A stretch of 64,000 nt of DNA from Kaistella solincola (lineage in GTDB: Bacteria > Bacteroidota > Bacteroidia > Flavobacteriales > Weeksellaceae), in contig NZ_JSYK01000003.1 in NCBI RefSeq assembly GCF_000812875.1, positions 930,001-994,000 of the forward strand, given 5' to 3'. Positions 1-8,545 of the stretch are shown here, one piece after another (positions within the stretch are counted from its first letter, which is position 1; the number at the start of each line of letters is the position of its first letter). The position numbers and the translations under genes are program-made. The notes under the pieces were generated by a model. That model ran no database searches. It was not told the DNA's origin and saw nothing but the letters and a program-made list of their open reading frames with translations.

Positions 1-31
1 TTTGCTGTTTTAGCAGCAAATTTTTATTTCT
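1..31. repeat. Hairpin of the dispersed TTTGCTG-TTTTAG-CAGCAAA family
   Basis: A perfect 7-bp inverted repeat (positions 1-7 against 14-20) with a TTTTAG loop, followed by a T-rich stretch. It lies just downstream of fabH, which reads leftward, so it could help terminate that transcript. The same core recurs in many intergenic gaps of this window. Confidence 0.6.
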
Positions 32-46
32 AAAATATTTTTATTT

Positions 47-1069
47 CTAAAATTCAAATAAGACGGAACCCCAGGTAAATCCGCTTCCAAAAGCTGAAAG
101 CAAAACCAGATCACCGCGCTTTATTTTTCCTTCCTGAATCGCTTCGCTCAAAGCAATAGGGATTGAAGCCGCCGTGGTATTTCCGAAACGCTGAATGTTG
201 TTATACACTTTTTCGTCCGGCAAACCAAAACGTTGCTGAACGAACTGCGAAATACGCAGATTCGCCTGGTGTGGAATAAACATATCCAAATCTTCAGGAG
301 TTTTTCCCGCTTGCTGCAAAGCTTCGTTCATGGTTTCCGGAAAGCGTGTTACCGCATGTTTAAAGACAAAATTTCCGTTCATTATCGGGTAAATTTCCGC
401 ATCGGTAACATTTTCAGGTTCCAGACGCATACGGTCGCTCCAGCCAAATTTTGAACCCGGGAATTTCGTACACAATTCTTCAGCATGTTTTCCTTCGGAA
501 TGCATATTCGTTGCTAAAATATCGCCGCTGTTTTCGTCTTCCGAAGCCGACAAAATTACAGCGCCGGCACCATCGCCAAAAATCACCGAAACTCCGCGGC
601 CAGCATCAGAAAAATCAAGTCCGAAGGAATGAATTTCAGCACCGACGACGAGAATGTTTTTATACTGACCAGCTTTAATAAAAGCATTCGCCACGCTCAT
701 TGCATAAATAAATCCGGAACACTGATTGCGGACATCCAGCGCGCCGATGGTTTCGCAACCTAACATTTCCTGAAGCAAAACTCCACATCCCGGAAAAAAA
801 TAATCCGGCGAAAGTGTCGCGAAAACGATAAAATCCAAATCCTTAGCCTCAAGTCCGGCCATTTTTAAAGCCGCTTCCGAAGCTTTGAAACCGAGAAAAG
901 CCGTAGTTTCTTCGGAGTCATTTCGGTTTTTGCGGTGGTGCCGTTCTTTGATGCCGGTTCTTTCGGTAATCCATTCATCATTTGTCGTCATTAATTTTGA
1001 CAAATCATCGTTGGTCACTATATTTTCAGGGACGTAATGGCCGATCCCCTTGATGGAACTTTTTATCAT
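47..1069 (-). CDS. fabH: 3-oxoacyl-ACP synthase III (KAS III)
   Basis: Thiolase-fold condensing enzyme of 340 residues, the usual FabH length. FabH condenses a primer acyl-CoA with malonyl-ACP to start type II fatty acid synthesis in the cytoplasm. The catalytic triad is visible: Cys117 in RNQCSGF, His267 in PHQAN and Asn297 in FGNTTAAS. The N-terminal GIGHYVPE stretch and the glycine-rich C-terminal SAFGSGFTWG also fit. Flavobacteria often carry several FabH-like proteins, so a paralogue with other acyl specificity is possible; the wide divergence around residues 195-230 leaves this open. A TATCTTTG box on the minus strand (1086-1093) sits 16 nt before the ATG. Confidence 0.9.
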   Translation of the reverse strand: MIKSSIKGIGHYVPENIVTNDDLSKLMTTNDEWITERTGIKERHHRKNRNDSEETTAFLGFKASEAALKMAGLEAKDLDFIVFATLSPDYFFPGCGVLLQEMLGCETIGALDVRNQCSGFIYAMSVANAFIKAGQYKNILVVGAEIHSFGLDFSDAGRGVSVIFGDGAGAVILSASEDENSGDILATNMHSEGKHAEELCTKFPGSKFGWSDRMRLEPENVTDAEIYPIMNGNFVFKHAVTRFPETMNEALQQAGKTPEDLDMFIPHQANLRISQFVQQRFGLPDEKVYNNIQRFGNTTAASIPIALSEAIQEGKIKRGDLVLLSAFGSGFTWGSVLFEF

Positions 1070-1143
1070 AAACTTTAGGTTTTAACAAAGATAAAATATT
1101 TTGCACGATTGCCGGTTTTTTCCAGAAAAATCTAATTTTATCC

Positions 1144-1151
1144 TACATTTG
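1144..1151 (+). promoter_or_regulatory. Putative -7 box TACATTTG of corA
   Basis: Exact match to TAnnTTTG, ending 4 nt before the corA ATG at 1156. No good TTG element is seen at 17-20 bp upstream. If used, it would give an essentially leaderless mRNA. Confidence 0.5.
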
Positions 1152-1155
1152 TGTC

Positions 1156-2058
1156 ATGGCGATAGAAATACTTTTTAAAAATTCAAAATGCGAGTGGGTT
1201 GATGTTGAGCACCCGACAGAAGAAGATTTCGCTTATCTGCAGCAAAGATATCAGATCAACAGCCTGCTTTTGGAAGATACGGTTGACGTGAATCATTTGC
1301 CTAAGTTCGAGCAGGACGGAAATGTTGAATTTTTTCTGATGCGCGAAAATACGCAGTCGGAACGCTCGAATTTAAATACCATCAGCGATGTATCAACAAA
1401 ACTCGGTGTCTTTCTGCTTGATAAAGTGATTATCACAATTCACCGCATGAACAACCGAAGTATTTATGAATTTAAAAAAGAAATTCTGCTGCCGGAAAAT
1501 AAAGATATTTCTCGCGACACGATTGCTCTGAATCTGGCTTTAAAGGTGATGAAATCGTATGATGACGAGTCGAATAATTTGATGGAAATTATGGACCAGC
1601 TTGAAAACGAGATATTTTTAAAGAACACGAATCATTCCACGCACATTCGTCGTTTGTACCGTTTGAAAAGAAAATCGGGACTGAACGCGAGAATTTTAAA
1701 TATTTCATCTGTTTGGGTGGAAAAATTTAAAATGCTGGATTTGAAAGATGCTTCAGTTACGGATCTCAAAGATAAATATAAAGATGTCGTCGGAGATTTT
1801 GATCATTTGAATGCGCAGGTGACGAACTTAATTTCGATGTTTCTGGCGATGAGCGACCAGAAAGCAAACCAGGTGATGAAAGTGCTTGCGATCTATTCCA
1901 TGTACTTTTTCCCGATTACTTTTATCGCCGGAATTTACGGAATGAATTTCGATGTGATGCCGGAACTTGAAGCGAAAAACGGTTATTTTATTACGCTCGG
2001 CGTGATGGGTGTAATCGCGCTTATAACTTTCGTTTATGTTCGCAAAAAAGGCTGGTAA
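1156..2058 (+). CDS. corA: CorA-family magnesium/divalent cation channel
   Basis: 300 residues, typical for CorA. The long N-terminal cytoplasmic region (1-235) is charged and helical. It is followed by two C-terminal membrane segments, about 237-258 and 275-295. The family signature YGMNF (GMN at 262-264) follows the first membrane helix, and the protein ends in a basic tail RKKGW, as expected for a pentameric CorA pore. It would pass Mg2+ (or Co2+/Ni2+) into the cell. Monocistronic; it converges on the hppA fusion and shares a hairpin terminator with it. Confidence 0.93.
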   Translation: MAIEILFKNSKCEWVDVEHPTEEDFAYLQQRYQINSLLLEDTVDVNHLPKFEQDGNVEFFLMRENTQSERSNLNTISDVSTKLGVFLLDKVIITIHRMNNRSIYEFKKEILLPENKDISRDTIALNLALKVMKSYDDESNNLMEIMDQLENEIFLKNTNHSTHIRRLYRLKRKSGLNARILNISSVWVEKFKMLDLKDASVTDLKDKYKDVVGDFDHLNAQVTNLISMFLAMSDQKANQVMKVLAIYSMYFFPITFIAGIYGMNFDVMPELEAKNGYFITLGVMGVIALITFVYVRKKGW

Positions 2059-2080
2059 ATGCCACTTTATAAAACGGAAA

Positions 2081-2108
2081 AATCCCCGCTTTTAGCAGGG
2101 ATTTTTTT
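2081..2108. terminator. Bidirectional terminator between corA and hppA
   Basis: AATCCC...GGGATT stem with a GCTTTTAGCA centre, flanked by an A-run on the left and eight Ts on the right. It lies between the convergent corA and hppA ends. Confidence 0.8.
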
Positions 2109-2120
2109 TGATTTGAGTTT

Positions 2121-4853
2121 TTAGAAATTTAAAACACGAACTGCAATTCTGCGGTTTTGTGCTTTACATTCGTCGGTGTCGTTTGCCGGACAAACCGGGA
2201 ATTGAGAGCCGTAACCTTCCGCTTCGATTCGGTCTGAAGCGATGCCTAATTCCAGCAATTTCAGTTTCGCAGACTGGGCACGAAGATTAGACAGTTTCAT
2301 GTTGGTATCTTCATTTCCACTATTATCGGTGTAACCACCTAATTTAATTTTTGCATTTGGATAAGCGTTTAAAATTTCAGCTAAATTTTGCAGCTGCTGC
2401 TCTGCACCAGGTTTTAAATTACTGCTGCCGATTTCGAAAAATAAATTTTCCAGCGTGTACCAACGCTCCGGCACCAAGAGGGCTTTATCCTGCAGTTTCA
2501 ATCCGTTATTGAGTGCATACAGCTGGCTGTTTTCGCCAAGCACGATGGATTTATCACCAACTTTTACTTCCTGCACATTTCCGGTGTCGTAAACATAATC
2601 GCCATCCTCATTTAAAGTTCCAACCGCAACAGCCGCAGGAACGCCTGCATCCATACCTTCAACAGCAACCGGCTGAACAGCAGCGCCGGACATTTTCTGA
2701 AGTGATTCCAGTTTCTCGGCTCTATTGCTGTCGATTGTGTCTTTATGTAAAACTGCAAGTGTAGGCGCGATTACCAAAGAAACGATTGACATTAATTTAA
2801 TTAAAATATTCATCGACGGACCAGAAGTATCTTTGAAAGGATCACCAACAGTGTCACCAGTTACAGAAGCTTTATGAGGATCGGAACCTTTGTAATACAT
2901 TTGTCCGTTGATATCTACGCCTTTTTCGAAAGATTTTTTAGCATTATCCCAAGCGCCACCGGCGTTATTTTGGAACATACCCATCAACACTCCGGAAACG
3001 GTTGCTCCTGCTAAAAATCCACCTAAAACTTCAGGACCGAAAATAAAGCCCATCAATAATGGAGAGACCAAAGCAATTGCGCCTGGCAGCAACATTTTTC
3101 TAATTGAAGCGTCAGTAGAAATAGCGACACATTTTTCATATTCCGGAACGGCTTTCCCTTCCAAAATTCCCGGAATTTCACGGAACTGGCGGCGAACCTC
3201 CTCTACCATCGCCATTGCAGCCTCTCCTACAGCCTTTATCGCCAAAGAAGAGAAAATGAATGGAATCATAGCGCCGACAAATAATCCGGCTAAAACATCG
3301 GCACGGTAAATATCAATACCATCAATTCCGGCAATACCTACGAACGCTGCAAATAAAGCAAGTGCTGTTAAAGCTGCAGAAGCGATTGCAAAACCTTTTC
3401 CGGTTGCAGCAGTTGTGTTTCCTACAGCATCTAAGATATCTGTTTTTTCACGAACTTCTTTTGGTAGTTCACTCATTTCGGCAATTCCACCTGCGTTATC
3501 AGCAATCGGTCCGAAAGCATCAATTGCAAGTTGCATCGCGGTAGTTGCCATCATCCCGGCAGCAGCAATGGCTACTCCATAAAGACCGGCACATAAATAA
3601 GATCCATAAATACCACCGGCAAGAACTAAAATAGGAAGAAAAGTAGATTCCATACCGACAGATAGCCCACCGATAATATTGGTAGCATGACCTGTTGAAG
3701 ACTGCTTGATAATGCTTTTTACAGGACGTTTGCCCATTGCTGTATAATATTCCGTAATAATGCTCATCAGCGTACCTACAAGCAAACCAACCATTATGGC
3801 GCCGAAAACACCCATTTTGGTGAATTCATGACCACGAAGTGACATTGTATCCGGCATTAAATAATTAACCAGGAAATAAGATGAAATTGCGGTAAGCACA
3901 ATACTCCCCCAGTTTCCGAGATTTAAAGCATTCTGAACCGGCGCAGTATCCAATTCGGTATTTTCGCTGATTTTCACGAATAAAGTACCGATCATTGAAT
4001 AAATAATTCCGGTACCAGCGATTAGCATTGGTAAAAGAATCGGTGCAAAACCGCCAAAAGCATCATCGGAAAAAGTTTCGCGGCCTAAAACCATCGTTGC
4101 TAAAACCGTCGCAACATAAGAACCGAACAGATCGGCGCCCATACCGGCAACATCACCTACGTTATCACCAACATTGTCTGCAATAGTTGCAGGGTTTCGC
4201 GGATCATCTTCCGGAATACCCGCTTCAACTTTACCTACCAGGTCAGCACCAACGTCAGCAGCTTTTGTATAAATACCACCACCAACACGCGCAAAAAGTG
4301 CTATTGATTCAGCACCCAAAGAAAAGCCTGTTAAGATTTCGATGGTTCTTTCCATCTCTACAGAATCCACGCCGGCACCAGGTGCAAAAATTTGTTTCAG
4401 GATTAAATATAATCCGCCTAAACCTAAAACCGCTAAACCAGCAACACCCATTCCCATTACAGAACCGCCGGTGAAAGAAACTTTCAGCGCTTTTGAAAGG
4501 GAAGTCTTTGCAGCTTCTGCAGTTCTAACATTTGCTTTAGTCGCGATACGCATTCCGATAAAACCTGCTAAAGCGGAAAGAATGGCCCCTAAAATAAATG
4601 AGACACCAATTGTCCAGTGCGAATTTTCATTGGAAGCTCCCATTAATGCAAGTAAAACCGCCACAATAACCACGAAATAAAGCATGATTTTGTATTCGGC
4701 TTTCAAAAATGCCATCGCACCATCGGCAATGTGACCGCTGATTTCCTTCATACGGTCGTTTCCGGCATTTTGCTTTTGCACCCAGGCACTCTGGACGAAA
4801 GTGTAAATTAAGGCGAGAATACCAAAGATTGGTACCAAAATAAATAAATCCAT
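2121..4853 (-). CDS. hppA: Membrane-bound ion-pumping pyrophosphatase with C-terminal OmpA-like domain
   Basis: 910 residues, against roughly 670-770 for ordinary membrane pyrophosphatases. Residues 1 to about 700 are a complete M-PPase with many membrane segments and the substrate site around residues 205-245 ([20 protein letters not shown], then DNVGDNVGD). The [10 protein letters not shown] motif near residue 477 has Ala where K+-independent enzymes have Lys, which predicts a K+-dependent pump; Na+ versus H+ cannot be decided by eye. A low-complexity linker (about 700-795) joins it to a 115-residue OmpA/peptidoglycan-binding domain. That domain shows [41 protein letters not shown] and a closing NRRIAVRV. 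The coding frame is continuous across the junction. M-PPase C-termini face the periplasm, so the extra domain should too. It is next to soluble ppa. Confidence 0.93.
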   Translation of the reverse strand: MDLFILVPIFGILALIYTFVQSAWVQKQNAGNDRMKEISGHIADGAMAFLKAEYKIMLYFVVIVAVLLALMGASNENSHWTIGVSFILGAILSALAGFIGMRIATKANVRTAEAAKTSLSKALKVSFTGGSVMGMGVAGLAVLGLGGLYLILKQIFAPGAGVDSVEMERTIEILTGFSLGAESIALFARVGGGIYTKAADVGADLVGKVEAGIPEDDPRNPATIADNVGDNVGDVAGMGADLFGSYVATVLATMVLGRETFSDDAFGGFAPILLPMLIAGTGIIYSMIGTLFVKISENTELDTAPVQNALNLGNWGSIVLTAISSYFLVNYLMPDTMSLRGHEFTKMGVFGAIMVGLLVGTLMSIITEYYTAMGKRPVKSIIKQSSTGHATNIIGGLSVGMESTFLPILVLAGGIYGSYLCAGLYGVAIAAAGMMATTAMQLAIDAFGPIADNAGGIAEMSELPKEVREKTDILDAVGNTTAATGKGFAIASAALTALALFAAFVGIAGIDGIDIYRADVLAGLFVGAMIPFIFSSLAIKAVGEAAMAMVEEVRRQFREIPGILEGKAVPEYEKCVAISTDASIRKMLLPGAIALVSPLLMGFIFGPEVLGGFLAGATVSGVLMGMFQNNAGGAWDNAKKSFEKGVDINGQMYYKGSDPHKASVTGDTVGDPFKDTSGPSMNILIKLMSIVSLVIAPTLAVLHKDTIDSNRAEKLESLQKMSGAAVQPVAVEGMDAGVPAAVAVGTLNEDGDYVYDTGNVQEVKVGDKSIVLGENSQLYALNNGLKLQDKALLVPERWYTLENLFFEIGSSNLKPGAEQQLQNLAEILNAYPNAKIKLGGYTDNSGNEDTNMKLSNLRAQSAKLKLLELGIASDRIEAEGYGSQFPVCPANDTDECKAQNRRIAVRVLNF

Positions 4854-4948
4854 ATTTTAATGTTTAATGTTAATTATTTGTTAAATTAAATATAACCCGA
4901 AAATACACATTTTTTTGTACAATCCGTGGAGATTGCTAAATTAAAAAA

Positions 4949-4968
4949 GACAAATGCAAGCATTTGTC
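4949..4968 (-). terminator. Terminator downstream of ppa
   Basis: GACAAATG/CATTTGTC stem (8 bp) with a CAAG loop. The A-run at 4943-4948 becomes the U-tract in the leftward transcript. It lies 27 bp past the ppa stop. Confidence 0.75.
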
Positions 4969-4995
4969 TCATAAATATTCGATTTTCGTAAAAAT

Positions 4996-5607
4996 TTATC
5001 CGCCGAATTTATCAGCGTAATCTTTCTGCGAAGCGGTAATCACTTTTTTAGCATGTTCAGCACCGTAAACTTCCTGAATTCTACATTTTGCCGGCTCATC
5101 TGGCAAATTTTTGTAAGTCAGGAAATAGTGCATCAGTCTTTTTACTTCTGCCTGCGGCAATTCCGTAATATCACGGAAATGACCGAAAGCGTGATCGCCT
5201 TTCATCACCGCTACAATTTTATCATCAGCTTCACCTTTGTCGATCATTTTAAAACCTCCAATTGGAATAGCTTCCATCAACAAACCGCCCGCATGAATGT
5301 TATGCGAGCTTAAAACGCAGATATCCAGCGGATCCAAATCACCGGAATCAACATCTGTAGCGCCGCTTTCGATTGCTAATTTCAAAACTTCGTCATGGCA
5401 GTAAGTTCGCGGTACAAAACCGTATAAAGCGGGAATAATATTGGAAAACTGCTGCGGACGATCAACTTTCAGATAACCACTTTGTTTATCAACTTCATAT
5501 TTTATCGTATCGCTTGGAACAATTTCCACGAATACATTTACAACATTTGGAGCTTCCTCGCCGACCGGAATCCCGTGCCACGGATGTGCTTTAAAATTAG
5601 GTATCAT
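4996..5607 (-). CDS. ppa: Soluble inorganic pyrophosphatase (family I)
   Basis: 203 residues. Hydrolyses PPi to phosphate in the cytoplasm, pulling biosynthetic reactions forward. The metal-binding cluster is GDLDPLDICV, with Asp90, Asp92 and Asp95 in the expected D-x-D-x-x-D spacing. Leu91 stands where the family pattern usually has a small or polar residue. The substrate-side residues (YEVDKQSG, VDRP, ALYGFVPRTYC) and a late Lys-rich stretch are also present. It starts 5 bp after the preceding leftward gene and probably closes the radC operon. A hairpin terminator follows. The adjacent membrane pyrophosphatase uses the same substrate. Confidence 0.92.
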   Translation of the reverse strand: MIPNFKAHPWHGIPVGEEAPNVVNVFVEIVPSDTIKYEVDKQSGYLKVDRPQQFSNIIPALYGFVPRTYCHDEVLKLAIESGATDVDSGDLDPLDICVLSSHNIHAGGLLMEAIPIGGFKMIDKGEADDKIVAVMKGDHAFGHFRDITELPQAEVKRLMHYFLTYKNLPDEPAKCRIQEVYGAEHAKKVITASQKDYADKFGG

Positions 5608-5612
5608 TTATT

Positions 5613-6122
5613 TTAATTTACAATTAAGTTTTCTTTTCGTAAGTCTTCGATTGAGGCAGAAATATAATCCTGCTCATTCATGTAATTCATCAAAAAAACC
5701 GTTTTAAAATCCTGCAATGTACTTTCGTTGCTGAGGTTTTCATAAGTTTTATGAAGCAGATGAAGAATATTATTTTTACAGTTCACCACTTTGTTCCATG
5801 AATTTTTTGTTAAATAAAGCTGCTGAGAAGCATTATAATCAAATTCTTCGTTAATGGTTTTTTCAAGCAAAAAAAGATATTCGTGCGTCGCCAAAGATTC
5901 ATCAAATTTCGAAACCAAGTTCGCAGGTTTCAGTCTTTCCAGAAAAAGTGTAATGCGTTCATAGGCGTGAATGCGCTGTTCCGACTGCCCTTTAACGGTC
6001 ATTAGATTGATCTGCTGTTTTTTTAATTTGATGGATGTGTACACAAACTGCCGCATATAAATTAAAAAAGGCAGCGCCAAAAGCAAGGCAAAAGCGTACG
6101 GAAAATAAGGCGAATCAATCAT
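5613..6122 (-). CDS. Conserved membrane-anchored protein of unknown function (DUF7935-like)
   Basis: 169 residues. One N-terminal membrane helix (about 8-28, PYAFALLLALPFLIYMRQF) is followed by a basic stretch and an all-helical soluble domain of about 120 residues. I recognise no catalytic motif. Its shape fits a small Bacteroidota-only family that I associate with DUF7935; that name is from memory. It sits 5 bp upstream of ppa and 30 bp downstream of the FemAB/GNAT-like gene, so it is probably co-transcribed with both. Confidence 0.7.
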   Translation of the reverse strand: MIDSPYFPYAFALLLALPFLIYMRQFVYTSIKLKKQQINLMTVKGQSEQRIHAYERITLFLERLKPANLVSKFDESLATHEYLFLLEKTINEEFDYNASQQLYLTKNSWNKVVNCKNNILHLLHKTYENLSNESTLQDFKTVFLMNYMNEQDYISASIEDLRKENLIVN

Positions 6123-6152
6123 GTTTTTTGCGAAAGCACAAAATTACGAATT

Positions 6153-7031
6153 TTAGCCCTTTTTTAGCAGTTTTTTAAGTAAATCTTTAGGAGAATTTTC
6201 GATGATTGCGTACTGCTGAAGTTCGGCGCCGAAACTTTTAAAAAACACTTCCAAACCACGGATATTGCCACCCATAAAATCGAAGGATTTCTCCGCGATA
6301 TTTTCCTGCAAAAGTGAATCAACCAAAAACGAAGCGCCGTTCTCTGCTTTGAAATTTTCGTCATTTACCAAACCTAAAAGCGACAGTTTTTCATTCGTAG
6401 AAATCAGGATCGCGAGACTTATAATTTGATTTTCTTTGAAGGCTCCGACAATTTTAAGCAAATTAGATTTTTCCAAAAATTTCAGATAATTAATGAATTT
6501 CCTTAAATCCCTTTTCTTGGGTAAACCTTTAAAATTATGCTGTATAAATGGCAAATTTTCTTCAAATGAAATTTCTTTTAAAACCAGATTTTTTGCCATT
6601 TTAACCGCCGATTTTCTGCCTTTGAAATATTTTTTTCGAAGCTTTTGATAATCGGATTTTGGAATAAAATAATTTTTCTTTTTCGCTAAATCTGAATTAA
6701 ACTCATTGGAATGATGAAAAGCGTAATAAATAATTTTGTAATTTTTGGTCAAATAAAGGCGGAATTTTTCTTCAATATCCGCGTCAAAACGCGGCCCCGA
6801 AATCCCAAGTTGCTGGCAGAAAAGCGGAATGATGACAAATTTAAAACTGTATTTTTTCTTCACCGGAACGGGCATCACAAATTCGTAATCACGAAAAACC
6901 AAAAGGTCCCAACTTTCGCAAAGCTGGTTTAGAACAGAAGATTCTGCGTAAAAATTTTGCTGAACGGAATTTTGTAAAGTATTTTGATATTTCTCAAAAT
7001 CAATTTCCGAATGCTGAATCTTTTTAATCAT
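6153..7031 (-). CDS. FemAB/GNAT-fold acyltransferase-like protein
   Basis: 292 residues, cytoplasmic, basic. The C-terminal half has the pattern of FemAB-like double-GNAT proteins: KIVGAFKENQIISLAILIS (about 200-220), then a terminal FDFMGGNIRGLEVFFKSFGA stretch resembling the D-F-x-G-x-N-x-G-x-x-x-F-x-x-F-G signature near residues 256-275. The N-terminal half (WDLLVFRDYEFVMPVP) also looks like a degenerate acyltransferase fold. Substrate is unknown; peptidoglycan or lipid modification would be guesses. Its start overlaps the radC stop by 4 bp, implying translational coupling. Confidence 0.65.
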   Translation of the reverse strand: MIKKIQHSEIDFEKYQNTLQNSVQQNFYAESSVLNQLCESWDLLVFRDYEFVMPVPVKKKYSFKFVIIPLFCQQLGISGPRFDADIEEKFRLYLTKNYKIIYYAFHHSNEFNSDLAKKKNYFIPKSDYQKLRKKYFKGRKSAVKMAKNLVLKEISFEENLPFIQHNFKGLPKKRDLRKFINYLKFLEKSNLLKIVGAFKENQIISLAILISTNEKLSLLGLVNDENFKAENGASFLVDSLLQENIAEKSFDFMGGNIRGLEVFFKSFGAELQQYAIIENSPKDLLKKLLKKG

Positions 7032-7705
7032 AATAAATTTTCATCAGCAAAACTGAGGTAGGAATTTTGCGCAAGAATCAGGTGATCCAGCAGCTGAATA
7101 TTGAGAATTTTACCGGCTTCCGCGATTTGTTTTGTGATTTTTAAATCTTCCTGACTTGGCTTCAGATTTCCCGACGGATGATTGTGCGCTACAACCAAAC
7201 CCGTTGCAAAATGCTCCAAAGCAGTTTTGAAAAGAATGCGGATATCAACCACGGATTGGTTAATTCCGCCGGATGACAAGCGGCTTTTACCGATTATTCT
7301 GTTGTTTTGATTTAAGAAAATTGCCCAAAATTCCTCGGTTTGTAAATCTGCCAAAAAAGGTGCTAAAATTTTGTAAGTTTCCTGGCTGTTTGTAATCTGG
7401 ATTTTTTCCGGAACTTCCTGCGCGGCGCGGCGTCGTCCGATTTCCAGCGCGGCTACAATCGAAATGGCTTTTGCTTCGCCAACACCTTTGAATTTGGTAA
7501 GATCAGAAATCTGTAAAACCGATAAATTGTGCCAGTTATTTCCGACAGAATTGAGTATTTTTCGGGCTAGTTCCACGGCTGAATCTTCGCGGTTTCCGCT
7601 GCCCATAATTATTGCCAGTAACTCCGCGTCAGAAAGCGAATTTTTACCTTTCAGCAAAAATTTTTCCCTCGGTCGGTCGTCTTCAGCCAGTAATTTAATG
7701 GACAT
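7028..7705 (-). CDS. radC: RadC-family JAB/MPN domain protein
   Basis: 225 residues. An N-terminal helix-hairpin-helix-like region (FKGVGEAKAISIVAALEIGRRR, about 72-93) precedes a JAB1/MPN metalloprotease-like domain. The zinc motif is H174-N-H176-P-S-G followed by Asp187. Despite the name, the family has no proven role in DNA repair; its fold is that of a deubiquitinase or isopeptidase. First gene of a tight leftward operon with the FemAB-like gene, the small membrane protein and ppa. Confidence 0.9.
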   Translation of the reverse strand: MSIKLLAEDDRPREKFLLKGKNSLSDAELLAIIMGSGNREDSAVELARKILNSVGNNWHNLSVLQISDLTKFKGVGEAKAISIVAALEIGRRRAAQEVPEKIQITNSQETYKILAPFLADLQTEEFWAIFLNQNNRIIGKSRLSSGGINQSVVDIRILFKTALEHFATGLVVAHNHPSGNLKPSQEDLKITKQIAEAGKILNIQLLDHLILAQNSYLSFADENLL

Positions 7706-7760
7706 TTACAGCTCATTTACAAATTGAATTTAAAATTAAGAAATAAAATTTAATTCAATT

Positions 7761-8435
7761 TTAAAGTCCCTGAATTATCATGCCGTCTTTCATCACCAGT
7801 TTTCGGTCGGTTGTATCTGCAAGATGTGTGTTGTGTGTTACGATGACAAAGGTTTGATGATATTTGTCGCGCAAATCGAAAAAAAGTTGGTGCAAATCAT
7901 CCGCATTTTTGGAGTCGAGATTTCCGGTCGGTTCATCCGCAAAAATAATTTTCGGCGAATTGATGAGCGCGCGCGCCACAGCGGTTCTTTGCGCTTCACC
8001 ACCGGACATTTCGTTCGGTTTATGGTGAATCCGGTGCGCGATATTTAAATCTTCGAATAAAGAATAGGCTTTTTCCAGCGATTCTTTTTCGTTTTTTCCG
8101 GCAATTCTGGTTGGTAAAAGTACGTTTTCCAGCGCTGTAAATTCCGGTAAAAGCTGGTGAAACTGGAAAACAAAACCAATATTCTGGTTTCGGAAGCTCG
8201 ACAGCTGGCGGTCGCTCATATTGATGAAAGACTGTCCAGCCAAATCGATTTGCGTATCGAATTTTTTTGGTGTGGTCGGTTTATCCAAAGTTCCTAAAAT
8301 CTGCAAAAGTGTAGATTTTCCGGCACCGGACTCACCAACAATTGAAATAACTTCACCTTCTTCAATGTGCAGGTCTACCCCTTTCAAAACTTCCAAATCG
8401 CCGTACGATTTATGAATATTACGCGCTTTAATCAT
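7761..8435 (-). CDS. ABC transporter ATPase, LolD-like
   Basis: 224 residues from the ATG at 8435. I prefer this to an upstream ATG at 8483 because family homology starts at MIKARNIHKSYGD and the extra 16 residues look random. Walker A is GESGAGKST, the signature is MSGGEAQR and Walker B is IIFADEPTG, with a D-loop and H-loop (VIVTHN) following. The sequence fits the LolD/MacB subgroup, which extracts lipoproteins or drives mechanotransmission with FtsX-like permeases. No permease gene is adjacent, so the partner must lie elsewhere. Confidence 0.85.
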   Translation of the reverse strand: MIKARNIHKSYGDLEVLKGVDLHIEEGEVISIVGESGAGKSTLLQILGTLDKPTTPKKFDTQIDLAGQSFINMSDRQLSSFRNQNIGFVFQFHQLLPEFTALENVLLPTRIAGKNEKESLEKAYSLFEDLNIAHRIHHKPNEMSGGEAQRTAVARALINSPKIIFADEPTGNLDSKNADDLHQLFFDLRDKYHQTFVIVTHNTHLADTTDRKLVMKDGMIIQGL

Positions 8436-8497
8436 GGTTTCAAAAATACTAAAAAATAAGGTAAAATAGCCGGTAAAAAACATGGTTGTGCTATAAA

Positions 8498-8527
8498 AAA
8501 AGTCCTTACCATAAGGAAAGGACTTTT
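8498..8527 (-). terminator. Terminator of the pdhA-pdhC transcript
   Basis: AAAAGTCC/GGACTTTT stem, with an inner CCTT/AAGG, positioned 19 bp beyond the E2 stop. The A-run on its left gives a U-tract in the leftward RNA. Confidence 0.75.
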
Positions 8528-8545
8528 ATTTATTTTAGAAAATTA

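Noticed and set aside
4187-4680. Open frames antisense to the pyrophosphatase
   Set aside because: Shadow frames of an intact conserved gene; composition is not protein-like.
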